From Lagopus muta (taxonomy: Eukaryota; Chordata; Aves; Galliformes; Phasianidae), in contig NC_064443.1 of the NCBI RefSeq assembly GCF_023343835.1, forward strand, positions 19,603,501 through 19,667,500: a stretch of DNA of 64,000 nucleotides, given 5' to 3'. The translations under genes and the position numbers were made by a program. The notes below the pieces were generated by a model. That model saw only the letters and a list, made by a program, of their open reading frames with translations, was not told the origin of the DNA and searched no databases. Shown here in pieces: positions 49,136 to 63,497 of this stretch. Position 1 is the stretch's first letter; the number at the start of each line of letters is the position of its first letter.

Positions 49136-50094
49136 TGTTTTTGTGAGTAGCATACCTCATGGCCATTGACAGCGTGAACTGTGGTAGATCAGCCCACTGA
49201 TACTGAAGTTCTCTCCCCTGTGAAGACCGTATGCTGTGAGGCTCCCAGGGCACAACAAAATGAAGACAACTATAAAACTAGTAACTAGCACTGACATTTT
49301 AAAATTGCATGCAGTACTTTGCATGGAAACTCTGTAAAAAAAAGGGATGAAGTAACATCTATTTTGTGCCGTATTCGCCCCTGATAATTCAAGCATCCCT
49401 TAAAAACTGGTGTGAAAAGTTGCATTCAACCATTAACTCAGAAATGTTGATAACTATTTCTAGAGTAATTTGCACATATAAGACTGACTTAATGGTGTAT
49501 GCAAGTAAATACTAAAAGCAATGTAGTACTACTGGGTATTTATATGCTGTTAATAGTGTAATCACACATGGCAGAAACTACTGTGATCTAAAACTGTGTG
49601 GACAGGGGCCAGTAGCATCAGAAGATGTACAACAGTACTCGACTCCAGCACAGCAGTCTTGCTGGCTAGAATTAGCTGGAAGCTCTTAAGATCCAGTTCT
49701 CCTTTGTATGGGTTGGGGTTTTCTTTATTTAAAAAGCTACTTTTTTTTTTTTCCCCTTAAGAATAATGAAGATTGTTTTAAGGCATATGTTTGAAATATC
49801 AACTTGCCTGTTCTCCTTTGTTGATATTCTTTTCAGTGCTTCTCAAAGCTGTAACTTCTCTTGATAAATGAGACTTTAAGTGACAACCAAATCAGTTAAG
49901 GAAGAAAATTCAGCATTTAAGTTGCAGGCAGGGGTATGTTATCATTGGTCTTCCTTCAGATAGTACAAGCTGTAAAACAGCAGGAGCAATTAAAACAGGC
50001 CCAGGGCATGTTGTGCTGCTTTAAGAGAGATTCTTTGCCTAGTCTCTTATCCCAAATATGAACTTAGGCATTACAGCTGGTGAAGCACTGCCAG
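49136..50094. other. Gap between convergent RBSN and MRPS25
   Basis: No exon, RNA gene or known repeat is seen. A T12 run lies at 49740-49751. The region separates the two converging 3' ends. Confidence 0.4.
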
Positions 50095-50595
50095 CAGGCT
50101 GAGGGACTTGATCCTGCAACTCCACTCAGCACTGGGAAGTACTACTACCCTACCCCACAGCTGAAGTCCTGTGTCCAGTTCTGGGCTTAGTACAAGAGAG
50201 CTATGGTCATACTGGTGAGAGTCCAAGGGCCATCTAGATAATTAAGAGATGGGAATCTCTTAGAAAGGCTGAGAGGTGAAACTGCTCAGCCTAACAAACA
50301 GAAGGCTGAGGCAGGAAGAATTTTATCAGTGTTTACCTTGAGTACAAGGATGATAGTGCCAGTGGTGCCCAATGCCAGGGCAAGAAGAAATGGGCACAAA
50401 CTGGAACACAGGAGGATCCCTCTGGACATCGCTAAAAATGCCAGCTGTGAGGGTGAGTGAGCTCTGGCACAGGCTGCCCAAGAGGCTGTGGTAGTGCCCT
50501 CTCCCTCAGATCTTCAGAAGCTATCTGGGCACAGTCCTGGACAAGATGACCTCCAGAGGTCCCCTGCAACATCAGCCATCCTGTTTTTGCTATGG
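50095..50595 (+). mobile_element. CR1 LINE fragment, diverged
   Basis: Plus-strand CR1 3' part. It starts near 'ctgagggacttgatcctgcaactccactcagcactgg', runs through 'tgtccagttctgggctta', 'tggcacaggctgcccaagaggctgtgg' and 'ctggacaagatgacctccagaggtcccctgcaa', and ends near 50595. No open frame survives. It lies between the RBSN and MRPS25 3' ends. Confidence 0.88.
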
Positions 50596-50719
50596 CCTTA
50601 TACCTGCAGGCATGAGTAGGAAATAGAGCTCCAGTCATTGCTTTCTCTGTTGCTTTTACCCAGCTTTGTTTGCAAACTGGCACAACAAAAGCTGCTTTTT
50701 TTTTTTTTTTAAACTTACA

Positions 50720-50889
50720 TTTATTTGATAATATTTTTCACAATAATTATTCTAGCTGTGGCTGTAATGAGATGGGGATGTCAGTATCACATGAACTTGC
50801 TCCCATTTCCAGGATTTGTTAACACTTGTCTCTGAAGAACCATCGTGATCATCCAGCCCTGAGGAAACACAGCTGTATGACCTGAGATT
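50720..50889 (-). terminator. MRPS25: MRPS25 3' UTR and poly(A) signal
   Basis: On the minus strand the TGA at 50892-50890 is followed 165 bases later by AATAAA (50725-50720). A genomic A15 run (T15 on the plus strand, 50696-50710) comes soon after. This gives a short 3' UTR of about 190 bases, usual for a mitoribosomal protein gene. Confidence 0.6.
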
Positions 50890-52380
<1,491 letters not shown>

Positions 52381-54955
52381 GATAACCGAAGCCAAAACTC
52401 TTTTCAGCCTTATTTCTGTGAAACGGAACGCGGAGCTCGAGGTTGCAAAGCTTCTAATAGCATCGGCAAAAAATTAAGTCGGTATCTTTGCCATAAGAAT
52501 AGATGTGCTGTCCCTCAGACGTATTATACATAAAATTAAGGATATGTTTACCATTCAAAATAGAGTCCAGTTTCATTATACTTAATACAAGGGTGAAGGG
52601 AACTGAAATCCAACACTACCTTTACTTAAAACCCACGAGTAGAACAGCAGCAGGTAACAGCATCATCTCCTCCAGTACCTTCAGGAGAAACACGTAAGTC
52701 TAAAGAAGATAAATTACAACTAGGAAAAGAAGTCTTTCTCAACTTGTTACAGCAGTAGCTCCCTCAGGACAGTAAGGTTCATAGGATTTATCTTGTATAT
52801 TATGGCCAGGCAAATCTCTAATAATCACTGTAGTGAATGGGAATGTCCATTTCTGTAATGCATTGGGCTCAGACATACAACGTTTAAGAAATTCAGTGAA
52901 CCTAAAAATAAAAAAAAATAAATCAAGAGTACATTTATATTTGTAATTCACTTTAATCATATAAACCTCACTTAGGTAGTAGTATTAAGCCACAACAATA
53001 TAAAGCCACACTTAAACAGCATTTAATAAAATGCATAAGCTAAACCATGCACTGCAATACTCTATATAAAGACAACAATGCAAATTCCTCTTCATGAACT
53101 GAAGACGCTGATTAGGTATAAAATCCATATTAAAAAAAAGACCATGCTATTTTTATAGGCTTTCACACATAGAATGTTGATTTCACAAAAGAAGCTGTGA
53201 GAAATGATAACGCCTGTGATACCTAAACCTGAAACTGAAATCTAATAGCACAAATGATACTTTTCTAAAGGGTAGTAATCAGATTTCTAGGAAGTATCCC
53301 AAAGAATTAAAAGTAGATTGTTCCTTTTACAAAATGAGCTATTTGAGTAGGAGCTCAGTTCTGCCTGCTAGGCCAAATGGACACCATGTACACAACGCGC
53401 AGTTTCTCAGGTCAACTGTTTGAACCCCAGCCACAAGTGTTTTGGGGTACAGATTAACTAAAAGAAGATTCCCACATTTTTACCTTAACTTCATTTATGA
53501 TGAAACATATACTATGTAAGCAACATGTTTTTTCCTCAAAGATTTTTTTTCATTCATGAACTAAACTACTTTTAATCTACAGTTGTAGAAAATACCTTAA
53601 AATGGACCTGTGCTTTGTTACTGTTTACCTAAGATCATTAAAAAAAATGTACAAGAAGCCAATCGTTCAGGAGTGCTGGGTACCTGGCAACATGTGCTTC
53701 TTAGACTTTTGTTTTCTGTGATCAAATACAGAAAGCCAATTACACGTTCCACAGTTCCTGTAGAATATTACAACATCTGCTTTACTGTCACATTTGAGAA
53801 CATTTTGTTCTTCAGAATAAAAACAATTCAACCATGTATATAAAACAAATTCACAATTGACTGCTTAAATAGATTCAGTTCACATCAATACCTCAGCAGT
53901 CCATTTCCTAGTCTTTAAAACTTTACATTGACATTAATTAAGAGACATTCAGGTTTTCATTCAAGCCTTTGAAGGGGAAAGGAAGCATTATACAGACCAC
54001 ACTGATTGTCATGACACCAACGAAGGACCATCTGTCACAGGAATTCCTGCCATTAATTTAGATAATTTTCCTGCTGAAGGTCTCACAAATAGGACTTGAA
54101 ACATCAAAGATGGATGCTTTATAAGTTCTATATTTAAAACAAGAGCTTACAAACAAATGCTTACTAAACAATATAGCAAGAAACGAGATCATTCCTAGCA
54201 TTCTTCATAGCGAAGATTTCACACACAGCCCAACTCCGAAAGGCCTGTGCTTTACTTTAAGCATGCAAGAAACTCACTATTTTTATTGGTGTCTGCCCAT
54301 CTGCTCAAAGTTAAATGCTCACATGTCCTCACAACATTGAGTCTATGAGGGAAATGCCCAGAAAATTCCACTCCACCTTTAATACAAAAGACATGCTTAA
54401 ACTACTCCCCTAGACAGTCTGTAAAAATGCCTTAAAAAAAGTTAATGTGATTACTTCTACAGGCTTACACACGTACCCACAAGTCATCAGAAGGGAAAAC
54501 GAACAAGAATGTCCTGTGTTTTGATACCTTAGATATCTGAACTTTCCCTATGCATAACAGACTTCACTCAAGTCCAGTTTCACAAACACTCGGTGTGCCC
54601 AGCTCCCGCCATTAATGGAGACTTCACACACACTGCAAAGATCTGCACAGACTGGAGCCTCAGAAAATGATACAGCTTGAAAACAGACAACAGCTTTGGT
54701 AATAAATAAACAACAAACTTTGTTTAGTTCATTATTACATTTTTGAATGGCATGGCTGCATGCTGTTCTGAGTGCTGCTGTTCAGTGGTGCAGGGAAATG
54801 CTGCTCTCTTCCAATTAACTACAGCTGAAGACTTAATGTCTTACAATGTTTCACTGTGAAATAAAAAACTACAAAAAGCCATTTTCTTTCAGCCTTCTGA
54901 GAAGTATATATTGAAAATATGGAAGCATGACTAGTGTTTTGTTTTTTTGTTTTTT
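52381..54955. other. Stretch between MRPS25 promoter and NR2C2 3' region
   Basis: Mostly AT-rich and non-coding. The only exon-like item is on the minus strand at 52901-52739 and is listed separately. No CR1 is seen. Confidence 0.35.
52739..52901 (-). CDS. Possible terminal coding exon, unrecognised
   Basis: On the minus strand, a T-rich tract ending TTTTTAG at 52902 is followed by a frame of 53 residues to a TGA. It begins FTEFLKRCMSEPNALQKW and ends CPEGATAVTS. The codons look ordinary and the acceptor is good. It could be the last exon of a transcript starting further right, perhaps an alternative 3' exon spliced from NR2C2, or a pseudogene fragment. I recognise no family, and one acceptor plus 160 open bases can arise by chance. 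Confidence 0.2.
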
Positions 54956-55261
54956 GTTTTTTTTTTTTTTAATACATTTATTTTTCACAGCTATTTCAGG
55001 TTCTACCAACTCTTTACTGGCTCACTTCACCCATCAAATGAGAGAAGGTGAAGAGAATAACGAAAAAGCTAGAAGCTTCACTGAATTTGAGTACTGAAGA
55101 GAAAATAGCAACCTCAAGCTGGGATTAGAAAAAGGGGCAAAGCTCTGAAATTCATGGGTGTTCACCTGCTTTAAGCCAGGCTTAGTTTGGGCTAAGAAAT
55201 GAAAATTAAGTAGCTCTGAACAAAAAAAACCAAAGTTTTAACAAAGAACATCAGGAATATT

Positions 55262-55382
55262 TGAACATATATGAACATATATGTACATATTTACATACAC
55301 TACACACTTTATATACACTGTACATAAGTATTTAGACTTATAAACATATACATTCATACACATACACTATGTACATAGGCAT
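55262..55382. repeat. ATACAT-type low-complexity patch
   Basis: A degenerate run built from ACATAT, TACATA and ATACAC words, for example TATGAACATATATGTACATA. It is simple-sequence DNA without strict periodicity. Confidence 0.7.
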
Positions 55383-56524
55383 CAGCTGTTTGAATGAGTT
55401 TTAGTATTGGACATGCAGAAACATACAATGGTGGGAGGCACAAAGGAAGGATATGTAAAACATCAAATTCCTTTAAAAAATTAAGGGGGGGAAAACAGCA
55501 TGAATTTAAGAATAAGCCATTTTCCTATTTTCAAAGCATTCATCCAACTCAGAAAATAAAGAGGGCAATGGGAATTATGGAACGTTATGACAACATTATT
55601 TGTGATGAACTTATGATTTCACACAAAACAACAACTCAGTAATAGGGTAATTTTGGGGCTGGATGTTTTTCTAGTCTAATATTTAGACTTAAAGTAAAAT
55701 TCTTCTTAAAAGTTAAATGCTCTAACTTGCATCTTTGGTATACACAATATTTTTGCACACATAATTTCCCATATAGCATTGATAATTTTAATTGGAGCAA
55801 ACAGCAAGCCTGAGTTTAATTCAGGAGACTTTCTGATAAAATAACTCAGCAACTTTAGAACCAAAAAGTGCAAGAAGCCTTTTCCACTTACACTCCCCTT
55901 TACCACGCCTTCTCAGTAATTTTCATACAAAGCCATTTTACAAATTATTTTCTGACACTCAAGATGCAGTAGATGCTGACAATTTGACCCTCCTCCACTC
56001 TTTTTCTCCTTTGGGGTGACCATGGCTGCCCATTGCTAATTCCACCTGGATAAAATGAGGTATTGGGTTTAAAGATGTTGTGTGCTGCTGCCAGAACAGG
56101 CCCATATTTGTCATCAGAGCAAACTGTCACCACATCTGTTGTTTGCCACTCTTGCCATACAACTGGGGCAGACAGGAACTCACTCACATGTTATTTCTGC
56201 TCTTTCACTTACGTGACAACAGCAGAGTTGAAAAGAAGCAACCTACCCTGTTTTTGTGCTCTACAGAGTAAGTGAAGGAGAGGAAAAAGGTTTCATATAG
56301 AAAAACAATATATATATATTTATTCCTGTGGAATGTGATAGTAGATAGACAAGTACTTACCGGTATTTACCGGTGCACCTGTCCTCTCCTCACTAAGCAG
56401 TGTTCATAGAACTGATAGCTGGGCACTCACATCATTTATAGGCTACACACCGAGTTTCATTTTTACTTTATAAGCACCTTAAATGCTGTGGAACTGGACA
56501 ATTATACTGTCATAACTCACAGAG

Positions 56525-56584
56525 TTTAGTTGGTTAAAACACTTGCTGGAAGCGTTTGTTAGGCTGACCCGCCAGTTCGACTCC
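56525..56584 (+). repeat. tRNA-like A and B boxes (tRNA relic or SINE head)
   Basis: TTTAGTTGGTTAAAACAC at 56525-56542 resembles the D-arm and A box of a tRNA. AGTTCGACTCC at 56574-56584 resembles the B box (GGTTCGANTCC) at normal spacing. The acceptor arms do not pair, since the bases before the A box are not complementary to the CATCGCC after the B box. It is therefore not a working tRNA. The CACTTG-CTGG wording recalls tRNA-derived heads of ancient vertebrate SINEs. It lies antisense within the NR2C2 3' region. Confidence 0.4.
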
Positions 56585-57139
56585 CATCGCCAGTTCAAAC
56601 AGGTCTCCCTCACTGGTTATTGTTACTCTTATTGCAGAAAGCAGCTTTGATCACTGCTTCTTTGGTAGAATTTTGAGCCTGCTAAGTTCCTCTTTCCTGG
56701 CTACCTCTTAATTTCAATGGCTGGAGAAACACACCAGTATCTCCACCACCTTGAATGAAATTCAGAAATCAGTGAAAAATCCTGCGTGTTATATATAGCA
56801 ATGAAAATACTAAGGTGTCTTATAGCCTCTAGCAAAGAAGATAAACTCAGGAGACTGGTTTGACCCAGAAGTCTTGGTCCTGGCTTATTTTCCCAATCAC
56901 ACTGCAGAATATGCCCTCTGCTGAAGGCATAGACAGCTTTCAGTACAGAAACCTTGAGTGGGTGCTATTTACATTATTGCTGCCCTGAGGGCCAAGTGCT
57001 TCAAATGATGATTAAAAAAAAAAATCCCTTTGTAAATGATACCAAGTAATCAACAAAGACAAACAATACTTTCATGTCTCAGTGCTGTGAAATTTGAGCC
57101 TTCTCAATTAACTTTGTAATCTGCTCCCAAGAACTTGCT

Positions 57140-57205
57140 TTAGCTGGGAGTTGAACTATGTGATCTTCAGAGGCCCCTTGCAGCTCCCACAATTCTGTGG
57201 CTCAG
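57140..57205 (+). mobile_element. CR1 3' terminal fragment
   Basis: TAGCTGGGAGTTGAACTATG followed by 'gatcttcagaggccccttgcagc' and AATTCTGTGG is the last ~65 bp of a plus-strand CR1. It is strongly 5'-truncated. Confidence 0.75.
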
Positions 57206-60200
57206 TGAGTTCAAGGCAACTAAAATAGAGTATTGTATGCTTCCAAGGATCTCACTTAAAATTCCTGGAGATTATTATTACTTTTTTTTAACCTGCTTCA
57301 CAGCAGAATATCTCCACTTGCACCAAAAGCACTGTATTTCATTTCTAAGAAGAGTAAATAGCAGAGCAAAGTGACTTTTGCAGATGGCCTTGTCCTGCAT
57401 CTCATTGATCCAACATATGTAAATTACCATACCTTCTTGTCTCACAAATGCAATAAAAATAATTATATCAAAGCTAACCCCAAATGCTGCTACACTGTCA
57501 TCTGTCATTGCTATTTTTCCATCTACGAGATCCAAATCCATTCCTTCTCAAGAATTAGGAAGCAAAGTGCACAGACCTTGGACATTACTGCCTTATTATC
57601 ACTCCCTGTACATACCAGTTTTGGTCAGTACAGAATTGTAACAATTTTCTGAATGAATTACTACCTATACATACACAAAACCAAGTTCTGTTCCATTTAG
57701 TCAGATACTTCATTGCTATTTTTCCACCAGATACTACTTTCATTTCAAGAGTAGCAGAAACAGGACCTGGAAGATTTTGAATTGTATATTTTAGGCACTA
57801 AGTCGAGCTTCAGTGAGATCACACTTTTCTTGGAACCACTTTTTGAGTCTAGTTCTGTAAACACAAGTTTGGCCTTTATTAGGCCTGTATGAAAACAAGC
57901 TATCTCCATACTTAGAAGTCAATAAATCATTTTTCAGGAATTCTAAAATCCTGTTCCATATTTACAAGCAAAAGGCTGCACTTGCAAAAAAGAAACAAAG
58001 CGAAACTCATTTAGAAGTTAATGAGATTAGTCAGTAGCTGCTTTCCACTCACTGGCAAACTCAGTCATGACACTAGCTACACTAGCCTTGTAGTATTCTT
58101 TGCAGTACCAATGACTTTTTTCCTAACATAATATGTTACGTTAGGTGGAATATAGGGGATCAGAATCTATGATGCAGCTTAACTGCAATCTAGGTAATGA
58201 GTTTAAAATTCTCTTAAGCTTGCAGCTGTACCATGCCTGCTGTTCTGCCTTATGTTAGATTGGCCTGAAAACTCAATTTCCATAAGGTGAAAAATGAACA
58301 TGGATCTCACAAATTGTATCTGCTCTATTTTCCTTATTTCCTGTGTCTCCTGCCGTTGCTGGCAAGGAACACCTTCACTGCTGGCAGAAAGAATCGCTTT
58401 GTCAGTTCTGCATCTTTAGAACACCTACCTTATATTAGTGGACAGGTAAAGGAAAGAAAAACATTTATTGAATGAACTAAAATAGCTCTGCTGCCAGATA
58501 ACACTTGCAATTTAGTGTAAAAGGAGTCCTATTCCCACTGGAGAATATGGTTTCATTTGGCAGCAATTGCTTTCAGTAGCTCATTCACACGCCAAACCTT
58601 TGACTCTAGCTCTTGTGATCAGGAATATTTCATTTCTCTTTAACAATGCCTACTTAGTTGCTTAAATGATTTTTACAAAGTATTGGAAGAAAATGATTTT
58701 TTTTTTGCAACAAAAACAATCACAAGTTGAGTGTATACCACTTTTAGAACAGTAACATGATGCCATAAAATTTACAATTTTAACAAAACCAGCCACAAAG
58801 TTTTCCAAGGTAGGTAGTGCTTCTGTTGTTGATAAAGCTCCTATTTTTAGTTCTCATACCTTCAGAACAGGGACTCTGCACCAGGTGTGCTGACATGACC
58901 ACACTAAATCATACCGCAGTGCAACAACTACTACTAAGTCCTGCATTCCAGTTGACTTAAGGTTCAGAATGCAGGCCTTCCACCACATTAAAAGTATAAT
59001 TTCATTTGCTAGTATTACAGCAAAAGCTAAGAGAGAAGTACAGTATTACAGATCTCCACATGTATACCAGACTTCTTGTTACGCACTTTAGAGAACATGA
59101 ATGTTCTAACAGTGGTGACTGTACAAGACCCTAATGCATCCAGAAGCTAGAACTACGTAGCCTCTGCAGTCACGTAACACTCGTGTCATAACGAGCTGTA
59201 CAAATGTGAGTCTCCTAATGAGAATCTAGAAGTATACCAGGTTCAGAGCTTTTTATTACATCAGAAGCTTTATGTAGACCTGCTTCAGATCTTTGCTACA
59301 ATTCAGACTTAAAAGACATGAACACCAACCTGGTTAGTGTTCCTAAATAAGTGTCACTAGTGGAAGAAAAAAAAAAGTGCTGAATTTCTCATTAGATTAC
59401 TGTCACATAAGATTATGTAAATAGAGAACATCTCTATTATACAAATGATTAAACTAATTGATGCATCTAATATGTCAGGATCAGATGAAGGTCTTCACCG
59501 TGATTTTTTTTTTTTAAAGAAACAAAACACTTGGTTTAAAATACTTAATGTCAATTATAATAAATTATACTTAACTAAAAGCAATGCTAGCAGGTAATGA
59601 CCAGTACAAGAAATCATGTTGATGCCTCATCACTCTAGATTATTAAAAAAGTCGTTTGTTTTATCACTATATCAGCCATTAACTGCAACCGTACATAAAA
59701 TGGTAAATCCCAACTTCATTCTCAAACTGAGCCACAAGGCAGCTGGAGTCGCTGCAAAACTGGAAGTGCTTTGTCTAATAAGAGGGCAGAAAAAATTGAG
59801 AGCTTTATGACGCACTCTTGTTGACAGCCAGAGGTTCTCAATTTTCCAGGTTTTTCTGGATGAGTGAGTGTGCAGGAGTACAGATAGAAGGAGCAAGTCT
59901 GTAGATACACAGACCATTCTAAAAGAGCACCTCTATTTGAAAACAACTGCTCTTCCAGTTAATGACTGATTATTTTCCACAATCAAAAGGCTTCCTATTA
60001 GGATGATATTTATCACCAATTTTGAGCTGAACAGAAACTTTAAGGAACCTGAAGAACTCTCCATTACTGAAGAAACTTTTTTTTTCTCCTAGTTTTGGTC
60101 ATTTCTGTAGTATGTAGCAGTCACTACAATCAATTCATGCTGTTAGTAACAACTGCACTAATTAACAGTATAGTTCTTTACAGCATGGATATCCAAGAAT

Positions 60201-60797
60201 CCACATTATTATTTAATGTATAACATAGAAGCAAGTGACTTTTCATGGAATGATTGTCTCCTGTAGCATTCTACATTTTCACAGACATCACTAGCATTTT
60301 TACTAAGGACATATGCAATTTTTTCATCCTTCCTACTCATACACAGGATGTTGATATCATCGCTTTGATGAGAAGTGCTTACAAAGTGCTAGTATTATAC
60401 CCCGGCAATTATTAGATATTAATTTCAAGGATATTTTTAAATCTACCTATACTGTTCATTTTTAGTTTTAAAGTAATCTTATTACTCATTTCCGATATTA
60501 TAAAATTCTATTTTTAACCAGTGATAATTTCTAAATACAAATCACGTGAAAAGTACGTTCAGCAACCTATAGCCTTCTGAATGAAAGGCACGGAAATACT
60601 CCTTACGGCAGAAAAGGTCCAATAGCTGCTCTTTTAATAGCTGCTTCAATCTTGTTGGTGTTAGCAAACAGACAAAGACAAATCCAATAGGAAACAGTAA
60701 CAAGTTGGAAATATTTGTACATACCAAAATGTTATTAACTTCTTAACTGTACGTTTCTGTGAAAATTACTTTGATCCTCCAAATTGTGTTGCTCCCA

Positions 60798-60972
60798 CTA
60801 TGCAGATGTGCCAGTTATTTGACCATTGTATTCTGCTGTTTCCATTTTGAGAATGTAGGGGATTATGCTGTCAATTGGAACATTTCCAATGAGACCAGTG
60901 AAAAATAGTTCCTCAGTAATGCTAGAGCTCATCAGCCTAAGTGCTGGCAGGCGAACTAGAATCCGGGCTAGC
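60798..60972 (-). CDS. NR2C2: Nuclear receptor TR4 (NR2C2), last coding exon
   Basis: Orphan nuclear receptor that binds AGGTCA direct repeats and regulates metabolism, spermatogenesis and embryonic globin genes. This last exon starts after a CTTTTTCAG acceptor at 60973. It encodes the end of the ligand-binding domain: LARILVRLPALRLMSSSITE, then ELFFTGLIGNVPIDSIIPYI with the AF-2 helix, and ends NGQITGTSA before a TAG (60800-60798). The AG left by the previous exon joins G to make Arg. The choice of NR2C2 over its paralogue NR2C1 rests on the IDSIIPYILKMETAEYNGQI wording and on MRPS25 as neighbour. The remaining exons lie beyond the right edge. Confidence 0.95.
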
Positions 60973-62479
60973 CTGAAAAAGAAGTTCAGCAAATTATAAG
61001 TACACAAATTTCAAGTTTAAAATACCATGTGGCTAAAGAGCTGGATCTGCTATTCTTATTACCAGAACTAATGAACAGGAGTAAAAAGGCAATTAAAATT
61101 AGTTGAGCTACCATAAAAAGAACTATTACTCTCTATCTAACAAGTGAAATGGAAAGCATCTGTCTTTTTTACTGGTTCTTTGGTGAGCAGGACATACTAT
61201 TGCCCTTTGCAGATGTAAATATGTATAAATACACCATTCAATTGCTCTGCTTCTGACATTCTCAGCTCTGGAAGCATCTCATGGTTCACGACAATGTAAA
61301 GATGAGTAATATTCCTACTGCCTAATGCACTGTTTGCACAATTTAAAGACTCAATTATTTAAAGTTGAAACCATAAACAGTACAGTTGCCTAGCAACTTA
61401 ATGACAAGCCGAACAGCAAAAAGGGGCCTGCGTATGTATGAAAAAATTAGTGAATCTGCTTCTGATGAGAAAATTAATTTGGAAGGGCATGCCGTTATTT
61501 ATGTGTACTTTCAAATGGTGTGTTTTTTGCCTATAAGGATTTTAGCAGACATCCAATATAATAAAGTGATCACATTATACTTCTGGTCTTCTAGTGCATT
61601 CTCAATTTTAAAATCAAGAACCATGTTGGAAACATACCTGCTGTGTGTACATGGCAGATATACATCACAACTGACAAAATACATACATTTTTGGAATTGG
61701 ATGCATGAAATCGCAAAACTTAGGCAGCACTGAACACAAGCTGTTGGAACGCTAGACTGTCTACAGAGAGAATACATAAAGACCATTCAAATAATAGACC
61801 ACATCTTGTAAACCATAGAGGAAAACTGCAAAAAGATTCAAGACAGTGCTATTTTGTGAAAAGATGGCACCTCTGCTTCTATTTCAATTTGTGCTAGCAT
61901 TCAGTTGCTCAGAAGTAATCAGACTGTAGCTTCACATTCACACATGGATAAATCTAAATGACATAAAATACAAAATAGGGTTTTGGAAATGCAACTCTAA
62001 TCTTCACTCTGGAGCCTACTACTAAGAAAATTATTACTAAGAAAATTAAGTACATGAAACAAATTCTGTATTTCTTTTTATGACTGAAGTCCACTTCTCA
62101 TTCACAAAATCAGAATAATTGAACTGTATATGGGAAGAACAATGTTGGATCTGTGGATACTTCTGGAGCAGAAATTCCATTTCCATTGCATTTAACTGGG
62201 AATCCTAATGACTCACACAGCACTTATCTCTATTAGAATCAGTGCAGAGACCAGTTTCTGAAATGGGAGCTCTTTTACAGTTTCACTCCCTCCCCCAACT
62301 CCAAGTTACACATTCCTCAGAACTTGCTTAAATATAAGGAATCACATGATTATAGGTATATCTTTGACATGGAAATGACTCTCACAGTAAAACAAAGTTC
62401 AAACAGTCCTTCCAGTACTAAAAAGCAGCTTAAAAATCTAGAGGGATACAGACTTTTCCCATGACCTGACTGTGAAAGG

Positions 62480-62735
62480 CACGGGGTGTGGTTTTAAAGT
62501 AAAAGGGGAAATTTAGGTCAGACGTCAAGTGGAAATTCTTCACTCAGAGAGCAGTGAGGACCTGGCACTACTGCCCAGAGAAGCAGTGGTTGTGGTGGTT
62601 GCCCCAGCCCTGCATAGGGCTCTGGTCAGCCTGAGCTGGTGGGGTGCAACCCAGTCCACAGCAGGTAGTTGGAACTAAACGTCTTTTAAAGTCTCTTCCA
62701 ACCCAAGCCATTCTGTGATTGTAGACTTCCTAGAA
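62480..62735 (+). mobile_element. CR1 3' fragment in NR2C2 intron
   Basis: Plus-strand CR1 tail: AGGGGAAATTTAGGTCAGAC, then 'ttcactcagagagcagtgaggacctggcac', 'gccctgcatagggctctgg' and 'tcttccaacccaagccattctgtga' at the end. It is antisense to NR2C2 and 5'-truncated. Confidence 0.9.
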
Positions 62736-63220
62736 GTTGGAATTCCCCTTGTAGTACTGGGAAAGATCTTGTTGGTGAAATTCAAAAATAAAACAATTTT
62801 GATGGAAATAACTCCATCAAATGTTACTTGCCTAGGAGTAAATAACTAACAGAAACAGCTGAGAGCTGATAAAAACAAATCAGGCACTTTCAAAGACAAG
62901 TCCTTGGAAACGTAAAAAAAAAAAAAAAAAAAAGTAAAGGTGAAAAGAAGCAGGAAGTGAGAATTTCTTATAATGGAACATTAAGAGTTCTTTACTGTTT
63001 TCCATATATAAACCTTAATTTTTCAAGATCTCCAAATGAAATAAATATTTTTCTGCACATGTATCTTGACAAATAGTTAAAGGATGATAATCATCTTTTA
63101 TTATCTCAAAGTCTCTTTGACAATGAACTTGAAAAAGGAGGCAGTCTGACTTAAAGAACTTGAGACTTCTAACATAGACAGTAAGCTCTCTATTTTCCTA
63201 AATACAGAAATGAAATTCTC

Positions 63221-63245
63221 AAAAAAAAAAAAAAAAAAAAAAAAA
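63221..63245. repeat. A25 tract beside a CR1 copy
   Basis: An unbroken run of 25 A, about 10 bp before the next CR1 fragment. It is simple sequence and likely to vary in length. Confidence 0.9.
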
Positions 63246-63254
63246 CCAAACAAA

Positions 63255-63497
63255 CAGGACAAGTGGTAACAAGCTTAAACTAAAGGGCAGGTTTAGATTA
63301 GATATAAGACTTTCTCCTCACTATGAGGGTGGTGAAGCAGTAGCACAGGCTGTCCAGAGAAGCTGCGGATGCCTCAGTGCTGGAAGAGTTCAAGATCAGG
63401 CTGGATGGATGTTTGGGCAACCTAATCTACTGGGAGTGGGAGGAAGACTGAACTAAATGGTCTATATGGTCTCTTCCAACTGATCCATTTCATGATT
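63255..63497 (+). mobile_element. CR1 3' fragment in NR2C2 intron
   Basis: Plus-strand CR1 tail starting near 'aaactaaagggcaggtttagattagatat', with 'cacaggctgtccagagaagctgcgg' and 'ggctggatggatgtttgggcaacct', and ending in GGTCTCTTCCAACTGATCCA and CATGATT. It is diverged and 5'-truncated. Confidence 0.9.

Larger units (their letters stand above)
54956..60797 (-). other. NR2C2: Putative long 3' UTR of NR2C2
   Basis: The region lies downstream (left) of the NR2C2 stop codon on the minus strand. No other gene is visible across it. TR4 is known for a large transcript of about 9 kb, which needs a long 3' UTR. Candidate minus-strand AATAAA signals include 59257-59252 and 54982-54977. The latter is the last before the exon-like block and is followed by an A14 run. 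The real end cannot be chosen from sequence. The region includes a tRNA-like segment (56525-56584), a CR1 tail (57140-57205) and a TACATA-type low-complexity patch. Confidence 0.35.
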
